Positions 26,770-35,498 are shown, numbered from the stretch's first letter. The stretch is 64,000 bases of DNA from WRDF01 sp031552235 (GCA_031552235.1 JAVBMR010000024.1:22386-86385); one strand, 5' to 3'. Notes: generated by a model not told the origin, from the sequence alone. Numbers and translations are program-made.

Positions 26770-26902
26770 GCGAAAATATATTAAAAAATCTTAAAAAGTC
26801 GCTAAGGCGATACAGGCAGTGCGTGAGGGGCGTTATGCACTTACGCGTTAGGTTACGACTGGGATGAAAATAAGCCAAGACATATATTGTCCGACGAACG
26901 TT

Positions 26903-27000
26903 AGGCGCGAAGCGCCTAAAAGGAGGAGTTAGATGTGAGACTTATTTTCTAGACCTTTTTGGTTACTTTTTACCATTGCCGTAAAAAGTAACAGAAAAAG
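26903..27000. repeat. palindromic repeats in the gapA-ABC transporter gap
   Basis: A hairpin TTAGGCGC-gaa-GCGCCTAA is at 26903-26921. At 26955-27000 a 46-bp palindrome has arms CTTTTTGGTTACTTTTT and AAAAAGTAACAGAAAAAG, a kind of dispersed repeat known in many bacteria. No gene is visible in the 430-bp gap apart from the gapA promoter. Confidence 0.6.
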
Positions 27001-27061
27001 AATTGTACCGGAACATCGGGGAGTACAGGCCTTCCTGCTAATTCCGTGTCGCGGAAGCGGC

Positions 27062-27814
27062 CTAATGGTTTTGTTTCGAGCGTTTCGCCATCGCCGAGGC
27101 GAACACGAACGAGTTGAGCTCGGGGTTTTCCGAATCCATGATGTCGTCCTTCGAGCCTTCCCACCACTTTTTCCCGTTGTGGATGAAAATTATCTTCTCG
27201 CCGATCTCCATCACGGAGTTCATGTCGTGCGTGTTGATGATGGTGGTCATGTTGTACTCTTCCGTGATCTCTTTGATGAGATTGTCGATCACGACCGAGG
27301 TCATCGGGTCGAGTCCCGAGTTGGGTTCGTCGCAGAAGAGGTATTTCGGGTTGAGGACTATGGCGCGGGCTATTGCGACGCGTTTTACCATCCCGCCGCT
27401 GATCTCGGAAGGGTAGAGGCCGTTGACGTCCTCCAGGTTAACCCTGTTGAGGCAGAAGTTCACGCGCTCGATCTTTTCCTTTTCGCTCTGGTTCGTGAAC
27501 ATGTCGAGCGGCAGCTTCACGTTTTCCTGCACGGTCGAGGAGTCGAGCAGTGCGCCGCCCTGGAATATCATGCCTACGTGCTGCCGCATCTGCTGCCTGT
27601 CCTTGGCCGACAGGGTATTGAAGCAGATGTCGTCGTAGAGTATGGCCCCGTGGTCGATATTGTGCAGCCCGACGAGGCATTTCAGCAGCACGGTCTTCCC
27701 CGATCCGCTCTGGCCTATGATGAGGTTTGTCTTGCCCTGTTCGAAAACGACGCTGATGTCGTCCAGCACGTCTTTATTTTCGAACGATTTGTATATATGT
27801 TCGGCCTTTATCAT
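27062..27814 (-). CDS. ABC transporter ATP-binding protein, MlaF-type
   Basis: The ATPase of an Mla-like lipid (phospholipid) transporter, 250 aa. Walker A is IIGQSGSGKTVLLKC, the signature SEISGGMVKRVAIARA, Walker B KYLFCDEPNSGLDP and the switch histidine is in INTHDM. MlaF-family features such as GMIFQGGALLDSSTVQENVKLPL are clear. The start ATG shares one base with the stop of the permease gene (TGATG), so translation is coupled. An MlaD-like substrate-binding gene is not found next to this pair; it may be elsewhere. Confidence 0.92.
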   Translation of the reverse strand: MIKAEHIYKSFENKDVLDDISVVFEQGKTNLIIGQSGSGKTVLLKCLVGLHNIDHGAILYDDICFNTLSAKDRQQMRQHVGMIFQGGALLDSSTVQENVKLPLDMFTNQSEKEKIERVNFCLNRVNLEDVNGLYPSEISGGMVKRVAIARAIVLNPKYLFCDEPNSGLDPMTSVVIDNLIKEITEEYNMTTIINTHDMNSVMEIGEKIIFIHNGKKWWEGSKDDIMDSENPELNSFVFASAMAKRSKQNH

Positions 27815-28557
27815 CAGATGAGGATTAATTGCGTGAGTATAAGGTCGAATACGAGTATCGCCACCGAACTTACGACGACGGCTTTGGTGCTGGCTCGTCC
27901 CACTTCGAGCGAGTTGCCGTTGGCGTAATAGCCGTACATCCCCGAGATGGAGGTAATCAGGAATGCGAACACCGCTATTTTTATAAGCGAGTAGACGATG
28001 GAGAACGACTTGAAGTCGTACATTAGTCCGTCCAGATAGTCCTGCGGGTTGAGGATGCCGGTGGCCGCGGCGATGAAATATCCCCCGAAACAGCCGATTA
28101 TGATGCTCATGATGGCCAGGAACGGGAAGAAAAGTACAGTCGCAATTATCTTTGGCAGGACGAGGTAGTTGGCCGAGTTGATGCCCATTATTTCGAGCGC
28201 GTCGATCTGTTCGGTTATGCGCATCGTGCCGATCTCGGAGGCGATGTTGCTGCCCACCTTGCCGGCGAGGATGAGCGCCACGACGGTCGAACTGAATTCG
28301 AGGATCATGACCTCGCGCGTGGCGTATCCGATGAGCATTTTGGGTACGAACGGCGATTCGAGGTTTATTGCCATTTGGAGCGCTACCACCGCGCCCATGA
28401 ATATGGAAATGATGGCGGCGATGCCTATCGAATTGAGGCCCAGAGCTTCCATTTCGAACACCACGCGCCTGTAGAATATGGGCCATTTGTCGGGCTTGGC
28501 GAGGACCCGGCTCATCATGATGAAATAGCGCCCGAGGAAAGTGAAAAATCTCATCAT
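27814..28557 (-). CDS. ABC transporter permease, MlaE family
   Basis: The permease of the Mla-type lipid transporter, 247 aa. It shows the MlaE pattern: an amphipathic N-terminus, GIAAIISIFMGAVVALQ in helix 1, EFSSTVVALILAGKVGSNIASEIGTMRITEQIDALEIMGIN as the coupling/elbow segment, and five or six membrane helices. It works with the downstream MlaF-type ATPase in asymmetry maintenance of the outer membrane or lipid transport. It follows the DUF4834 gene by 6 nt. Confidence 0.93.
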   Translation of the reverse strand: MMRFFTFLGRYFIMMSRVLAKPDKWPIFYRRVVFEMEALGLNSIGIAAIISIFMGAVVALQMAINLESPFVPKMLIGYATREVMILEFSSTVVALILAGKVGSNIASEIGTMRITEQIDALEIMGINSANYLVLPKIIATVLFFPFLAIMSIIIGCFGGYFIAAATGILNPQDYLDGLMYDFKSFSIVYSLIKIAVFAFLITSISGMYGYYANGNSLEVGRASTKAVVVSSVAILVFDLILTQLILI

Positions 28558-28563
28558 GCCGCC

Positions 28564-28866
28564 TTATTGTTTTTCCTGTTCTGCATCCTGCACCTCTTCG
28601 TACTCGACATAATCACCTACGTTGCGGTTTACTTTTTTACTTGTTGCCTGTGCCTGTTCCACACGGACCTCGCCTTCTTTTTTGCGTGCGTCATCGGCGC
28701 CGTCCTGCCTGCGGTCTCCGGCGTATGCCGATCCCTGGTCCTGGCCGAACTGATCGGCAAACTCGCGCTGCTTGCGCACGAGCCACCAGCGCAACAGGAT
28801 CTTACCTACCCACCCGAGCAGGTAGAATACCATTATCGTTATGAAGATGAATGAAAGGAATCCCAT
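28564..28866 (-). CDS. DUF4834-like small membrane protein
   Basis: A 100 aa protein with one N-terminal membrane helix (FIFITIMVFYLLGWVGKILLRWWLV), a charged linker and the C-terminal motif KKVNRNVGDYVEYEEVQD, which is the hallmark of the Bacteroidetes DUF4834 proteins. Function is unknown. It is the first gene of the set leading to the Mla-type permease and ATPase, 6 nt before the permease, so a link to the envelope is plausible. The 225 bases between this gene and the purB promoter hold nothing recognisable. Confidence 0.8.
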   Translation of the reverse strand: MGFLSFIFITIMVFYLLGWVGKILLRWWLVRKQREFADQFGQDQGSAYAGDRRQDGADDARKKEGEVRVEQAQATSKKVNRNVGDYVEYEEVQDAEQEKQ

Positions 28867-29091
28867 GTTTTACAGTGTGACGATTAGGCAAAGATAACGA
28901 GATTTTCCGAAAATATTGTTCCGATTAATAATCAATTAATATATCACGTGTCATGCAGGCGCAATTAAGTTGTGGCTGTCAGGTATCAGAATACGTCTCT
29001 GCCCGAGTCGAGGCAGCTGTCATGACGATCCGAACTTTAGTCAGTTACAGCCAATGTGTTCATTAATTGTCGATAGAAACAGGGGCGGCGT

Positions 29092-29122
29092 TTTGCAAAG
29101 AAGCGCCGAATTGGTAACTTTG
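29092..29122 (+). promoter_or_regulatory. promoter of purB
   Basis: TTTG at 29092-29095, a 19-nt spacer and TAACTTTG at 29115-29122. Confidence 0.85.
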
Positions 29123-29145
29123 CTCCCTTAACAAGTCAGATTATT

Positions 29146-30492
29146 ATGGAACTTAGCAAAATAACAGCTATCAGCCCGGTCGACGGACGATACAGGGGCG
29201 CTACCGAGCCTCTGGACGATTATTTCTCGGAATACGCGCTCATACGTTACAGGGTGCTGGTCGAGATAGAATATTTCATCGCGCTGTGCGAGATACCGCT
29301 TCCGCAACTCGCCGGTGTCGGCAAGGAGAAATTCGACGCCCTGCGCGGCATATACCGCGAGTTTACTGTCGAAGACGCGCTGCGTGTGAAGGAGATCGAG
29401 CGTACGACGAATCACGACGTGAAGGCCGTGGAGTACCTGATAAAGGAGAAAATGGACGCACTCGGGCTTGCCGGACACAAGGAATTCGTGCATTTCGGCC
29501 TCACGTCGCAGGACATAAACAACACCGCGACGCCCTATTCTTTGCGCGACGCCGCCCACGACGTCTACTATCCGCTACTGGAAGAGATGCTGGGGCAACT
29601 GGAAGCCATGGCCGAAGACTGGAAAGACGTGCCGTTGCTCGCTCGCACGCACGGACAGCCCGCATCGCCTACGAAACTGGGCAAGGAGTTCCAGGTTTAT
29701 ATCGAACGCGTGAACAAGCAGGTCGACCTGCTGCGCGCCATTCCCGCCCCGGCCAAGTTCGGCGGCGCTACGGGTAACTTCAACGCCCACATGGCCGCAT
29801 ATCCCGAGATCGACTGGGTGGCTTTCGCCAACCATTTCGTGAACGACATACTGCGCCTCGACCGCTCGCAGACCACCACGCAGATAGAGCACTACGACAA
29901 CATGGCGGCGATATTCGACGCATTCAAGCGCATCAATACCGTGCTTATCGACATGTGCCGCGACATCTGGACATACGTTTCGATGGACTATTTCAAGCAG
30001 AGGATAAAAGCCGGCGAGGTGGGTTCTTCGGCCATGCCGCACAAGGTCAACCCTATCGACTTTGAGAATGCCGAGGGTAACCTCGGTATCGCCAACGCGC
30101 TGTTCGAACACCTGTCGGCAAAACTCCCGGTGTCGAGGCTCCAGCGCGACCTGACCGACTCGACCGTACTGCGCAACATGGGCGTGCCGATAGCGCACAC
30201 TGTCATAGCTTTCCGCTCTATCATGAAAGGCCTCGGGAAACTCATCATCAACACCGACGCTATCGAACGTGACCTTGAGAACAACTGGGCTGTGGTGGCC
30301 GAGGGTATCCAGACCATCCTGCGCCGCGAAAATTACCCCTCGCCCTACGAGGCCCTCAAGGCCCTTACGCGTACGAACGCGGCCATAACCAAGGAAACCA
30401 TGCGCGAGTTCATCGACACGCTCGACGTGAGCGAAAGCGTCAAGGAAGAGCTGCGCAGGCTCAGCCCCCAGACCTATACAGGTATCTATTAG
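29146..30492 (+). CDS. purB: adenylosuccinate lyase
   Basis: Cleaves fumarate from adenylosuccinate and from SAICAR, serving both AMP synthesis and the main purine route. The 448 aa protein has the superfamily signature GSSAMPHKVNPIDFENAEGN around residue 290, the N-terminal SPVDGRYRGATEPLDDYFSEYAL, and TSQDINNTATPYSL. It belongs to the longer PurB subgroup found in E. coli and Bacteroidetes. It stands alone with its own promoter and terminator; purA, which makes its substrate, is at 4.8-6 kb. Confidence 0.97.
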   Translation: MELSKITAISPVDGRYRGATEPLDDYFSEYALIRYRVLVEIEYFIALCEIPLPQLAGVGKEKFDALRGIYREFTVEDALRVKEIERTTNHDVKAVEYLIKEKMDALGLAGHKEFVHFGLTSQDINNTATPYSLRDAAHDVYYPLLEEMLGQLEAMAEDWKDVPLLARTHGQPASPTKLGKEFQVYIERVNKQVDLLRAIPAPAKFGGATGNFNAHMAAYPEIDWVAFANHFVNDILRLDRSQTTTQIEHYDNMAAIFDAFKRINTVLIDMCRDIWTYVSMDYFKQRIKAGEVGSSAMPHKVNPIDFENAEGNLGIANALFEHLSAKLPVSRLQRDLTDSTVLRNMGVPIAHTVIAFRSIMKGLGKLIINTDAIERDLENNWAVVAEGIQTILRRENYPSPYEALKALTRTNAAITKETMREFIDTLDVSESVKEELRRLSPQTYTGIY

Positions 30493-30534
30493 CAGGCGCA
30501 ACGGCTTGCCGGCAAGGCAGGCGGCAGTAAAAAA

Positions 30535-30565
30535 GAGGGCGGCGAATTTTCGCCGCCCTCTTTTT
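30535..30565 (+). terminator. terminator of purB
   Basis: The stem GAGGGCGGCGAA/TTCGCCGCCCTC is followed by T5. Confidence 0.88.
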
Positions 30566-30568
30566 GCG

Positions 30569-31073
30569 GGATGGTACGTGGTTGCTGGCGGTATGCATGG
30601 CTGCCCTGCTGCCCCGCATATCCCGATGAATACCCTGTGTCGTGTGTTCGCCTGCAACCCGGCCGCTGTGTCCGCCTCGCCATTTTAAGAAAATTACATA
30701 CCTTCAACACCGTTAACCGTAACGACCGCTGTCTTGACAAGTGTATTGTTGTAATAGACGAGCAACTGGCTTTATGCCGGTTGCCAAGCAATTCCGCTGC
30801 CGTTGCACAAGCCATAACTCAGGAACGAGTATGATATGCTATATACCAACAATAAAATCACCAAAGCACATTGCGGTGTATGTGGCGAAAAAAATTATGA
30901 TGGCTATTTGTTTGTTGTTTTCTTATCCCTACGATACCTCGGTAAGTGTGAATAATAAAAAACTGTAGCCAAATAGGTCGGGAATAAAAAATCTGAGAAT
31001 TAACTGAGATTTAGTTTGATGTTTCGTTTTCAGAACATTATGATTATTATGGTCATTGCGATTATTGGGGATG
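30569..31073. other. 500-bp gap without a supported gene
   Basis: Several short open frames occur but none has a recognised domain. The only one worth noting is a 39-codon frame at 30836-30955 (plus) with a CGVC pair and a terminal GKC, which resembles a zinc-ribbon end or remnant. The second half is AT-rich. No tRNA or obvious repeat was found. Confidence 0.4.
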
Positions 31074-31074
31074 C

Positions 31075-31104
31075 TTGTCGATTTGAAATAATACTATATC
31101 TTTG
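31075..31104 (+). promoter_or_regulatory. promoter of the rubredoxin gene
   Basis: TTG at 31075-31077, a 19-nt spacer and TATCTTTG at 31097-31104. Confidence 0.7.
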
Positions 31105-31153
31105 TAGAAGTCCCCTATGAGGGGGTGTTGTAAATTTTAAATTCAAGATAGAT

Positions 31154-31312
31154 ATGAAAAAGTATGTATGTGATGTTTGCGGATACGTTTACGATCCTGT
31201 AATCGGCGACCCGGACGGCGGCGTGGCGCCAGGAACGGCTTTCGAAGATATACCCGAGGATTGGGTTTGCCCGATCTGCGGAGTGGGTAAGGACTCTTTC
31301 TCGGAGATGTAG
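31154..31312 (+). CDS. rubredoxin
   Basis: A 52 aa small iron protein. The four iron-binding cysteines appear as the two family motifs: CDVCGYVYDP near the N-terminus and CPICGVGKDSF near the C-terminus, separated by the conserved GDPDGGVAPGTAFEDIPEDWV. It carries one Fe(Cys)4 centre and passes single electrons in the cytoplasm, typically to peroxide or superoxide reductases in anaerobes. It has its own promoter and is followed by a hairpin (stem GCGCCACTG/CAGTGGCGC, 31322-31345). No redox partner gene adjoins it. Confidence 0.95.
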   Translation: MKKYVCDVCGYVYDPVIGDPDGGVAPGTAFEDIPEDWVCPICGVGKDSFSEM

Positions 31313-31431
31313 GATACATCGGCGCCACTGTGAAAGCAGTGGCGCTGATGTTTAATTAATATCTGATGGTAGGATTTCCCGCTGTTTCCGGTGATCCTGC
31401 AATCACAATACCGCGCAGTTTACTCGCAGTA

Positions 31432-31980
31432 TTATAACACGTTTATGATCCGCGACCCTTGTTTGAGGGCGCGTTTTACGGTATATGCCGTGCCGCCTTT
31501 CGCCCCGTTGTAATAGCACACCAGGGCGGTGCTGTTGTCAACGAGGAAATCGTTGCGGCGGTGGAAGCAGTCGTGCGAATAGTGCCGGCATATCGTAGTC
31601 TGCCCGTCGGCATGCGAGAGGACATATTCGTAGGTTTCCATTGTTTCCGGCGAAAAATTGGCCGCCTGTCCGGGGTGGGGTATTATTGCCAGCAGGCGTA
31701 TCCCGTGGAATTCCCTGCGGAGGTTTATGACTGCCAGCGCGGCCGTCAGGTCGAAACCCTCGGCCATGCCGCACAGGAATGTATCGTATCCGGCCACGCA
31801 CAAACGACCGACAGCCTCCGTTATTCGTGCCGTTAGAGCGCTGTCTCCATCACGGTATTGGCTGCCAAAGCCGCTGTCCATGTTGCTGTTAAGGCTGCCG
31901 AAAAGGGTAGGTTCGCCTTCCGCCATTTTGAATGAGCGGTGGCCCGAGAATGCCGCAGTCTTGTTTTTGTCTATGTCCAT
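31432..31980 (-). CDS. SLOG-domain (DUF1273-like) protein
   Basis: A 182 aa protein starting MDIDKNKTAAFSGHR. The SGHR motif after the first strand, the central CGMAEGFDLTAALAVI block and the C-terminal FLVDNSTALVCYYNGAKGGTAYTVKRA match the SLOG/YspA (DUF1273) family, Rossmann-like proteins thought to bind nucleotide-derived ligands. The residues KGGTAYT are the expected ligand loop. The start at 31980 was preferred because the 37 codons upstream run through a dispersed repeat. It is a single gene, cytoplasmic; no partner effector gene is seen beside it. Confidence 0.75.
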   Translation of the reverse strand: MDIDKNKTAAFSGHRSFKMAEGEPTLFGSLNSNMDSGFGSQYRDGDSALTARITEAVGRLCVAGYDTFLCGMAEGFDLTAALAVINLRREFHGIRLLAIIPHPGQAANFSPETMETYEYVLSHADGQTTICRHYSHDCFHRRNDFLVDNSTALVCYYNGAKGGTAYTVKRALKQGSRIINVL

Positions 31981-31983
31981 GGG

Positions 31984-32095
31984 GCAAATATAGCGAAAGT
32001 CGAGAGCAATCGCGAAAGCTTGCTTTCGGAAAATTGCCGAGACGCCTCCTGTATTCAGCAAATATAGTGAAAACCGAGAGGCAGACCTCATGCAT
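31984..32095 (-). repeat. GCAAATATAGnGAAAnnCGAGAG repeat, one full copy and one partial copy
   Basis: Two direct copies of this motif begin at 31984 and 32058. The first contains a hairpin GCAATcGCGAAAGC-tt-GCTTTCGgaaaATTGC and ends GACGC-CTCCTGTATT. Each start contains TATATTTG on the minus strand. The related element upstream of mazG is at 36991. Confidence 0.65.
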
Positions 32096-32204
32096 GGGTA
32101 TTCTTGTGAATAGGCATTTTTATTCGGTATTATCCTGTTTGATGTTGTAATGTTTTTTCGACTTGCAGAGCAAACCGAAAAAATGACATAAACCTGAAGA
32201 AGAT

Positions 32205-32434
32205 CTGAATTATCCGTTTTAATCTTGTTCGGCCTTCGAAGAAGGCCGTCAGGCGCCCACGAGGGGGGGCAGGGGCGCCTGAACCGACGCTCGCAGCAGG
32301 AGCAGAGACTGCTTGCAGACTATGCCCCGCCAGGAGGAGGAAAACGAATCGTTTTTTGATTCGTCAACAAAAGTATTTTGTACAGCCAGGCATTCTCTTC
32401 GTCGGAGAGATTACAAGGCGAAACGGGATAATCC
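32205..32434. repeat. 230-bp MITE-like element with GATTATCC ends
   Basis: The left end GAATTATCC-GTTTT-ATCTTGTTC and the reverse complement of the right end, GGATTATCC-CGTTT-GCCTTGTAA, are similar. Inside are GGCCTTC-gaa-GAAGGCC and a stem of CAGGCGCC/GGCGCCTG. The gene-free 600 bp between the SLOG gene and the DUF4890 gene consist mostly of this and the preceding repeat. Confidence 0.55.
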
Positions 32435-32458
32435 TAAAGAAGTTAATGCTGAATAATA

Positions 32459-32484
32459 AAGGCGCGGCCCATAGGGCCGCGCTT
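32459..32484 (-). terminator. terminator downstream of the DUF4890-like gene
   Basis: The stem GCGCGGCCC/GGGCCGCGC with T-rich flank on the minus strand (CTTTATTATTC), 100 nt after the stop codon. Confidence 0.6.
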
Positions 32485-32587
32485 TCTGTTGTTCGCATGT
32501 TTGCCGCGTTTCATGTCCGCGGCGGAAGTGTTATGCCGCGTAGCAGGATGGCCGGAGCCGCTGTTGCCGCGACGACTGCGGTAGATG

Positions 32588-33073
32588 TTATTGCTGCGGA
32601 GCCGGTGCGGCGGGAGCGTTGTTGCCGGGGCGCTGTCCGCGTTGTCCCTGTGCGTTTTTCATGCGTTCTTCCATTTGTTTCCTGCGCTCGGCCTGTTTGT
32701 CCTCGTACTGTTTGTACTGCTCGCCGGTCAGGATCTTTTTCATCTCGGCGTTGAAACTTGCCTGTGATTTTTCCATCTGGGCCCTGCGGTCTTCCATAGA
32801 TGGCCTTTCTCCGTCTTTCGGGCGGTTGGCTGCATATTCTTTCTGCTGTTTTTCCAGAAGCGCTTTAACTTCGCCTTTTTGCTTGTCGCTGAGCTGGTAT
32901 TCCTTAGTCATCTGATCTACCTGCCTGTCGATCATTTGTTCCGGTGTGGGGCGTTCGCCCTGGGCCTGTCCTTGGCGCGGGCCGCGGTTGCCTCCGTTTG
33001 TGGGTTGCGCCGATACGCCGAATACCATCGCGGCCATTGCGGTTATCATGGCCGCTTTCATTAAGTTTTTCAT
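32588..33073 (-). CDS. DUF4890-like exported Gln/Lys-rich protein
   Basis: A 161 aa protein with a signal peptide (MKNLMKAAMITAMAAMVFGVSAQ, cleavage near 22-23). The mature part is highly charged and mostly helical: TPEQMIDRQVDQMTKEYQLSDKQKGEVKALLEKQQKEY followed by MKKILTGEQYKQYEDKQAERRKQMEERM. This repeats the LTxEQ pattern of Spy/CpxP-like and DUF4890 proteins. The C-terminus is low complexity (GQRGQRPGNNAPAAPAPQQ). A periplasmic chaperone-like role is inference. It lies 157 nt downstream of the LytS/LytTR pair and could be controlled by it. Confidence 0.75.
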   Translation of the reverse strand: MKNLMKAAMITAMAAMVFGVSAQPTNGGNRGPRQGQAQGERPTPEQMIDRQVDQMTKEYQLSDKQKGEVKALLEKQQKEYAANRPKDGERPSMEDRRAQMEKSQASFNAEMKKILTGEQYKQYEDKQAERRKQMEERMKNAQGQRGQRPGNNAPAAPAPQQ

Positions 33074-33230
33074 TTTCAGTAGGTTTTAGAAAGTTTGCGT
33101 CATTTTATTTATACTGGACTTGCGCCCGATACAAAAATATACAAATAACCCGCAGTCCGTTCGGTTTTCTTGTAAAACGGAAAAACGTGGCGGTGAACCG
33201 ACCGGCGGCTGGTTTGAAATGCTTGGTTAG

Positions 33231-33983
33231 TTACTGTGCCGCCGTGAGCCAGCGCTTGAATTCCGGCACGCGTGCCTTGCTTATCACGATGCGCTCCGGC
33301 GTTTTCATCCTGAGGTTCACGCTGAGCCTGCTGCCGAACCATACCGATATCTCCTCCACGGCCGCCCGGGATATGATGAACTGCCTGTTGGCACGGAAAA
33401 AGCCGCTTTCGGAGAGCATTGGCATAACGGCGTCGAGCGCCTTGTCGTAGGGCAGGGTGCGCCCGTCGAAAGTCGTGATGGCGACACGCTCCTGCGTTGT
33501 GTAGAAGAACGCTATCTCTGACGGTTTGAGCGGTATGATCTTGTCCTTGACGTGGATGAGGAAGCCTCCGGCGTTATGGTGCCCGGCCATTTGCGAAACC
33601 CTGCCTGTGTATTCTTCTCGGTCGGTTTTGGTGAGCCTTGCCAGTTTTTCGATCGCCCGCCGCACGTCATCCGGCTTGATGGGCTTGAGCAGGTAGTCGA
33701 TGCTGTTCACGCGGAAAGCTTCGAGCGCGTAGTTCTCGTAGGCTGTCGTGAAGACGATGGGCGAACTGATCTGCACCTGTTCGAATATGCGGAAGGCGTC
33801 GCCGTCGGCCAAGTGGATATCCATGAACACGAGGTCGGGATGCGGGTTTGCCGAGAACCACTTTACCGCGTCGCGCACGCTCTCTATTTCGGAAATGACC
33901 TCGCATTCGGGACACACCTCGCGGATTATCGCCAGGAGGTTTTGCGTAGCGGCGGTCTCGTCCTCTATAATGACTGTTTTCAT
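33231..33983 (-). CDS. LytTR-family response regulator
   Basis: A 250 aa DNA-binding regulator. The receiver domain (residues 1-120) has the acidic pair E7/D8, phospho-acceptor D55 (DLVFMDIHL), T83 in FTTAYENY and K103 in LLKPIKPDD. The C-terminal LytTR domain (about 150-250) shows EIAFFYTTQERVAITTFDGRTLPYDKALDAVMP and FFRANRQFIISRAAVEEI. The gene overlaps the histidine kinase gene by 4 nt (ATGA), so the kinase is its partner. Targets are not visible in this window. Confidence 0.93.
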   Translation of the reverse strand: MKTVIIEDETAATQNLLAIIREVCPECEVISEIESVRDAVKWFSANPHPDLVFMDIHLADGDAFRIFEQVQISSPIVFTTAYENYALEAFRVNSIDYLLKPIKPDDVRRAIEKLARLTKTDREEYTGRVSQMAGHHNAGGFLIHVKDKIIPLKPSEIAFFYTTQERVAITTFDGRTLPYDKALDAVMPMLSESGFFRANRQFIISRAAVEEISVWFGSRLSVNLRMKTPERIVISKARVPEFKRWLTAAQ

Positions 33984-35332
33984 GCCTGCGGTTTTATCAG
34001 CGGAAGGATCACGGTAAATTCCTTCCCGTCGTTTACGATCGTGATATCCTTGCCAGTTAGGAGGCGGTAGCGTTCCGAGAGGTTGCTCAGCCCGATGCCT
34101 GTCCCGTCGCTTTTGTCGATCTTGGGGTTGACCGTATTCGTGACGCGGATGTTGCCGTTGCCGTCGGTATGGATGTCGATGTGCATCGGTTCGAGGGTCG
34201 TGATGGTGTTGTGCTTCACGGCGTTTTCGAGCAGCGGCTGGAATGTCAGCGAGGGCATAGTCCAGTCGAGGTACGATTCGTCAACCTTGAAATTGACGGA
34301 CAGTTTGCCCTCGTAGCGTATTTCGAGCAGGTATTTGTAGGCGTCGGTAAATTTGAGTTCGTCGCCGAGGGTTATCTTGCCGGTGGAGCCATTCTGGAGT
34401 ATGTAGCGGAAAATATCCGACATGTGGTCTATGTATGTGAGCGCCTGCTTATTGTGCTGTTCGCGCACGAGCATCGACAGCGAGTTGAGCGAGTTGAAGA
34501 AAAAGTGCGGGTTCATCTGGTTGATGAGCGTGCTGTAAGTCGCCTGCAGGTTCTCCGTTTTCAGTTTCTCGTTTTCGAGCATTATGTTCTGGCGCTGCGA
34601 TATCAGCCCGTATATTTTGCCATACAGGGCCGCCACGACGAGCAGCAGCGAACATTTCAGCATCAGGGTCGGATCGTACATGTCGCGGGCCGGGAACCTG
34701 AAGGTCGGCATAATCTCGCCGTTCCACGCGACCCTCGGGGCGAGGAAATAGGCCAATACCGCGATCAGCACGCACATCATGAGGTTCACGGGGAAATCCC
34801 ACGGGTTTTTCCTGCGCGGGGTGTACGTCGCCAGCGAGATGAGGATGAACCCGACAGCAAAGAAATACACCATCTGCATGGCCTGGAAAGGCGGCGACTG
34901 CGAGACGATCCAGCGCAGGCGGTATTCCCTGCGTGTCGGCGGCCTGTTATGGTCGTTATTGTTTATGGCCGATGCCATCGCTGCGCTGTCGGGCCTCTGA
35001 AGCGATAGGGCGAGGAGTATCTCTTTGGGCAGCGTTTCCTTTATACTGTCCGGGAGTTGTATCCGGGCGAGGCTGTCGAATACGGTTCTTGCCTGCGCCA
35101 TTACTGAATCGCGGTGTCCTCTGGGCGGACGGTGCTGGCCGGGGATGTAATATGTCCTTTTGCCTACGTGTACGGTGTCGATGACCACATTGTCCGACTC
35201 GGCGATACGGGCGGCCACGGCAGCCGTTTCACGCATGACTATGAGTATGTCGGCGATGTTCACTATCACACTCACGCCAAGCGCTATAAGCAGGTTGGCG
35301 ACTATGGTGCGGGCTTTCTTTGACAGTTGCAT
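33980..35332 (-). CDS. LytS-type sensor histidine kinase
   Basis: A 450 aa membrane kinase. One helix near residues 10-34 is followed by a periplasmic segment of about 120 residues (contains the YYIPGQHRPPRGHRD stretch), then three further helices between about 150 and 245. The cytoplasmic part has the His_kinase motif NQMNPHFFFNSLN with phospho-acceptor H276 and an ATP-binding domain with LENAVKHN and GTGIGLSNLSERY. It controls the overlapping LytTR regulator gene. The sensed signal is unknown. Confidence 0.93.
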   Translation of the reverse strand: MQLSKKARTIVANLLIALGVSVIVNIADILIVMRETAAVAARIAESDNVVIDTVHVGKRTYYIPGQHRPPRGHRDSVMAQARTVFDSLARIQLPDSIKETLPKEILLALSLQRPDSAAMASAINNNDHNRPPTRREYRLRWIVSQSPPFQAMQMVYFFAVGFILISLATYTPRRKNPWDFPVNLMMCVLIAVLAYFLAPRVAWNGEIMPTFRFPARDMYDPTLMLKCSLLLVVAALYGKIYGLISQRQNIMLENEKLKTENLQATYSTLINQMNPHFFFNSLNSLSMLVREQHNKQALTYIDHMSDIFRYILQNGSTGKITLGDELKFTDAYKYLLEIRYEGKLSVNFKVDESYLDWTMPSLTFQPLLENAVKHNTITTLEPMHIDIHTDGNGNIRVTNTVNPKIDKSDGTGIGLSNLSERYRLLTGKDITIVNDGKEFTVILPLIKPQA

Positions 35333-35392
35333 CCGGGTAGGTTTAGAGTGTGGTTATATCTTTATGTATAACTGCGATATTCGTAACAAAAA

Positions 35393-35465
35393 ACATCCCG
35401 CGGTTGCGGGGGCGACGATGAAATCGCCGGGCCGCGGGATGTTGCGGCGGCCATAGGCAGCTGCA
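35393..35465 (+). repeat. two-hairpin CATCCCGCGG repeat
   Basis: CATCCCGCGGTT and its partner GGCCGCGGGATG form the outer stem, GGCGA/TCGCC type pairing the inner one, followed by GCGGCGGCC-ata-GGCAGCTGC. It lies between the kinase gene and the carbonic anhydrase gene. Confidence 0.7.
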
Positions 35466-35498
35466 GAAATTCACTTAGCTGCCGGTGGAGAGCATAGT

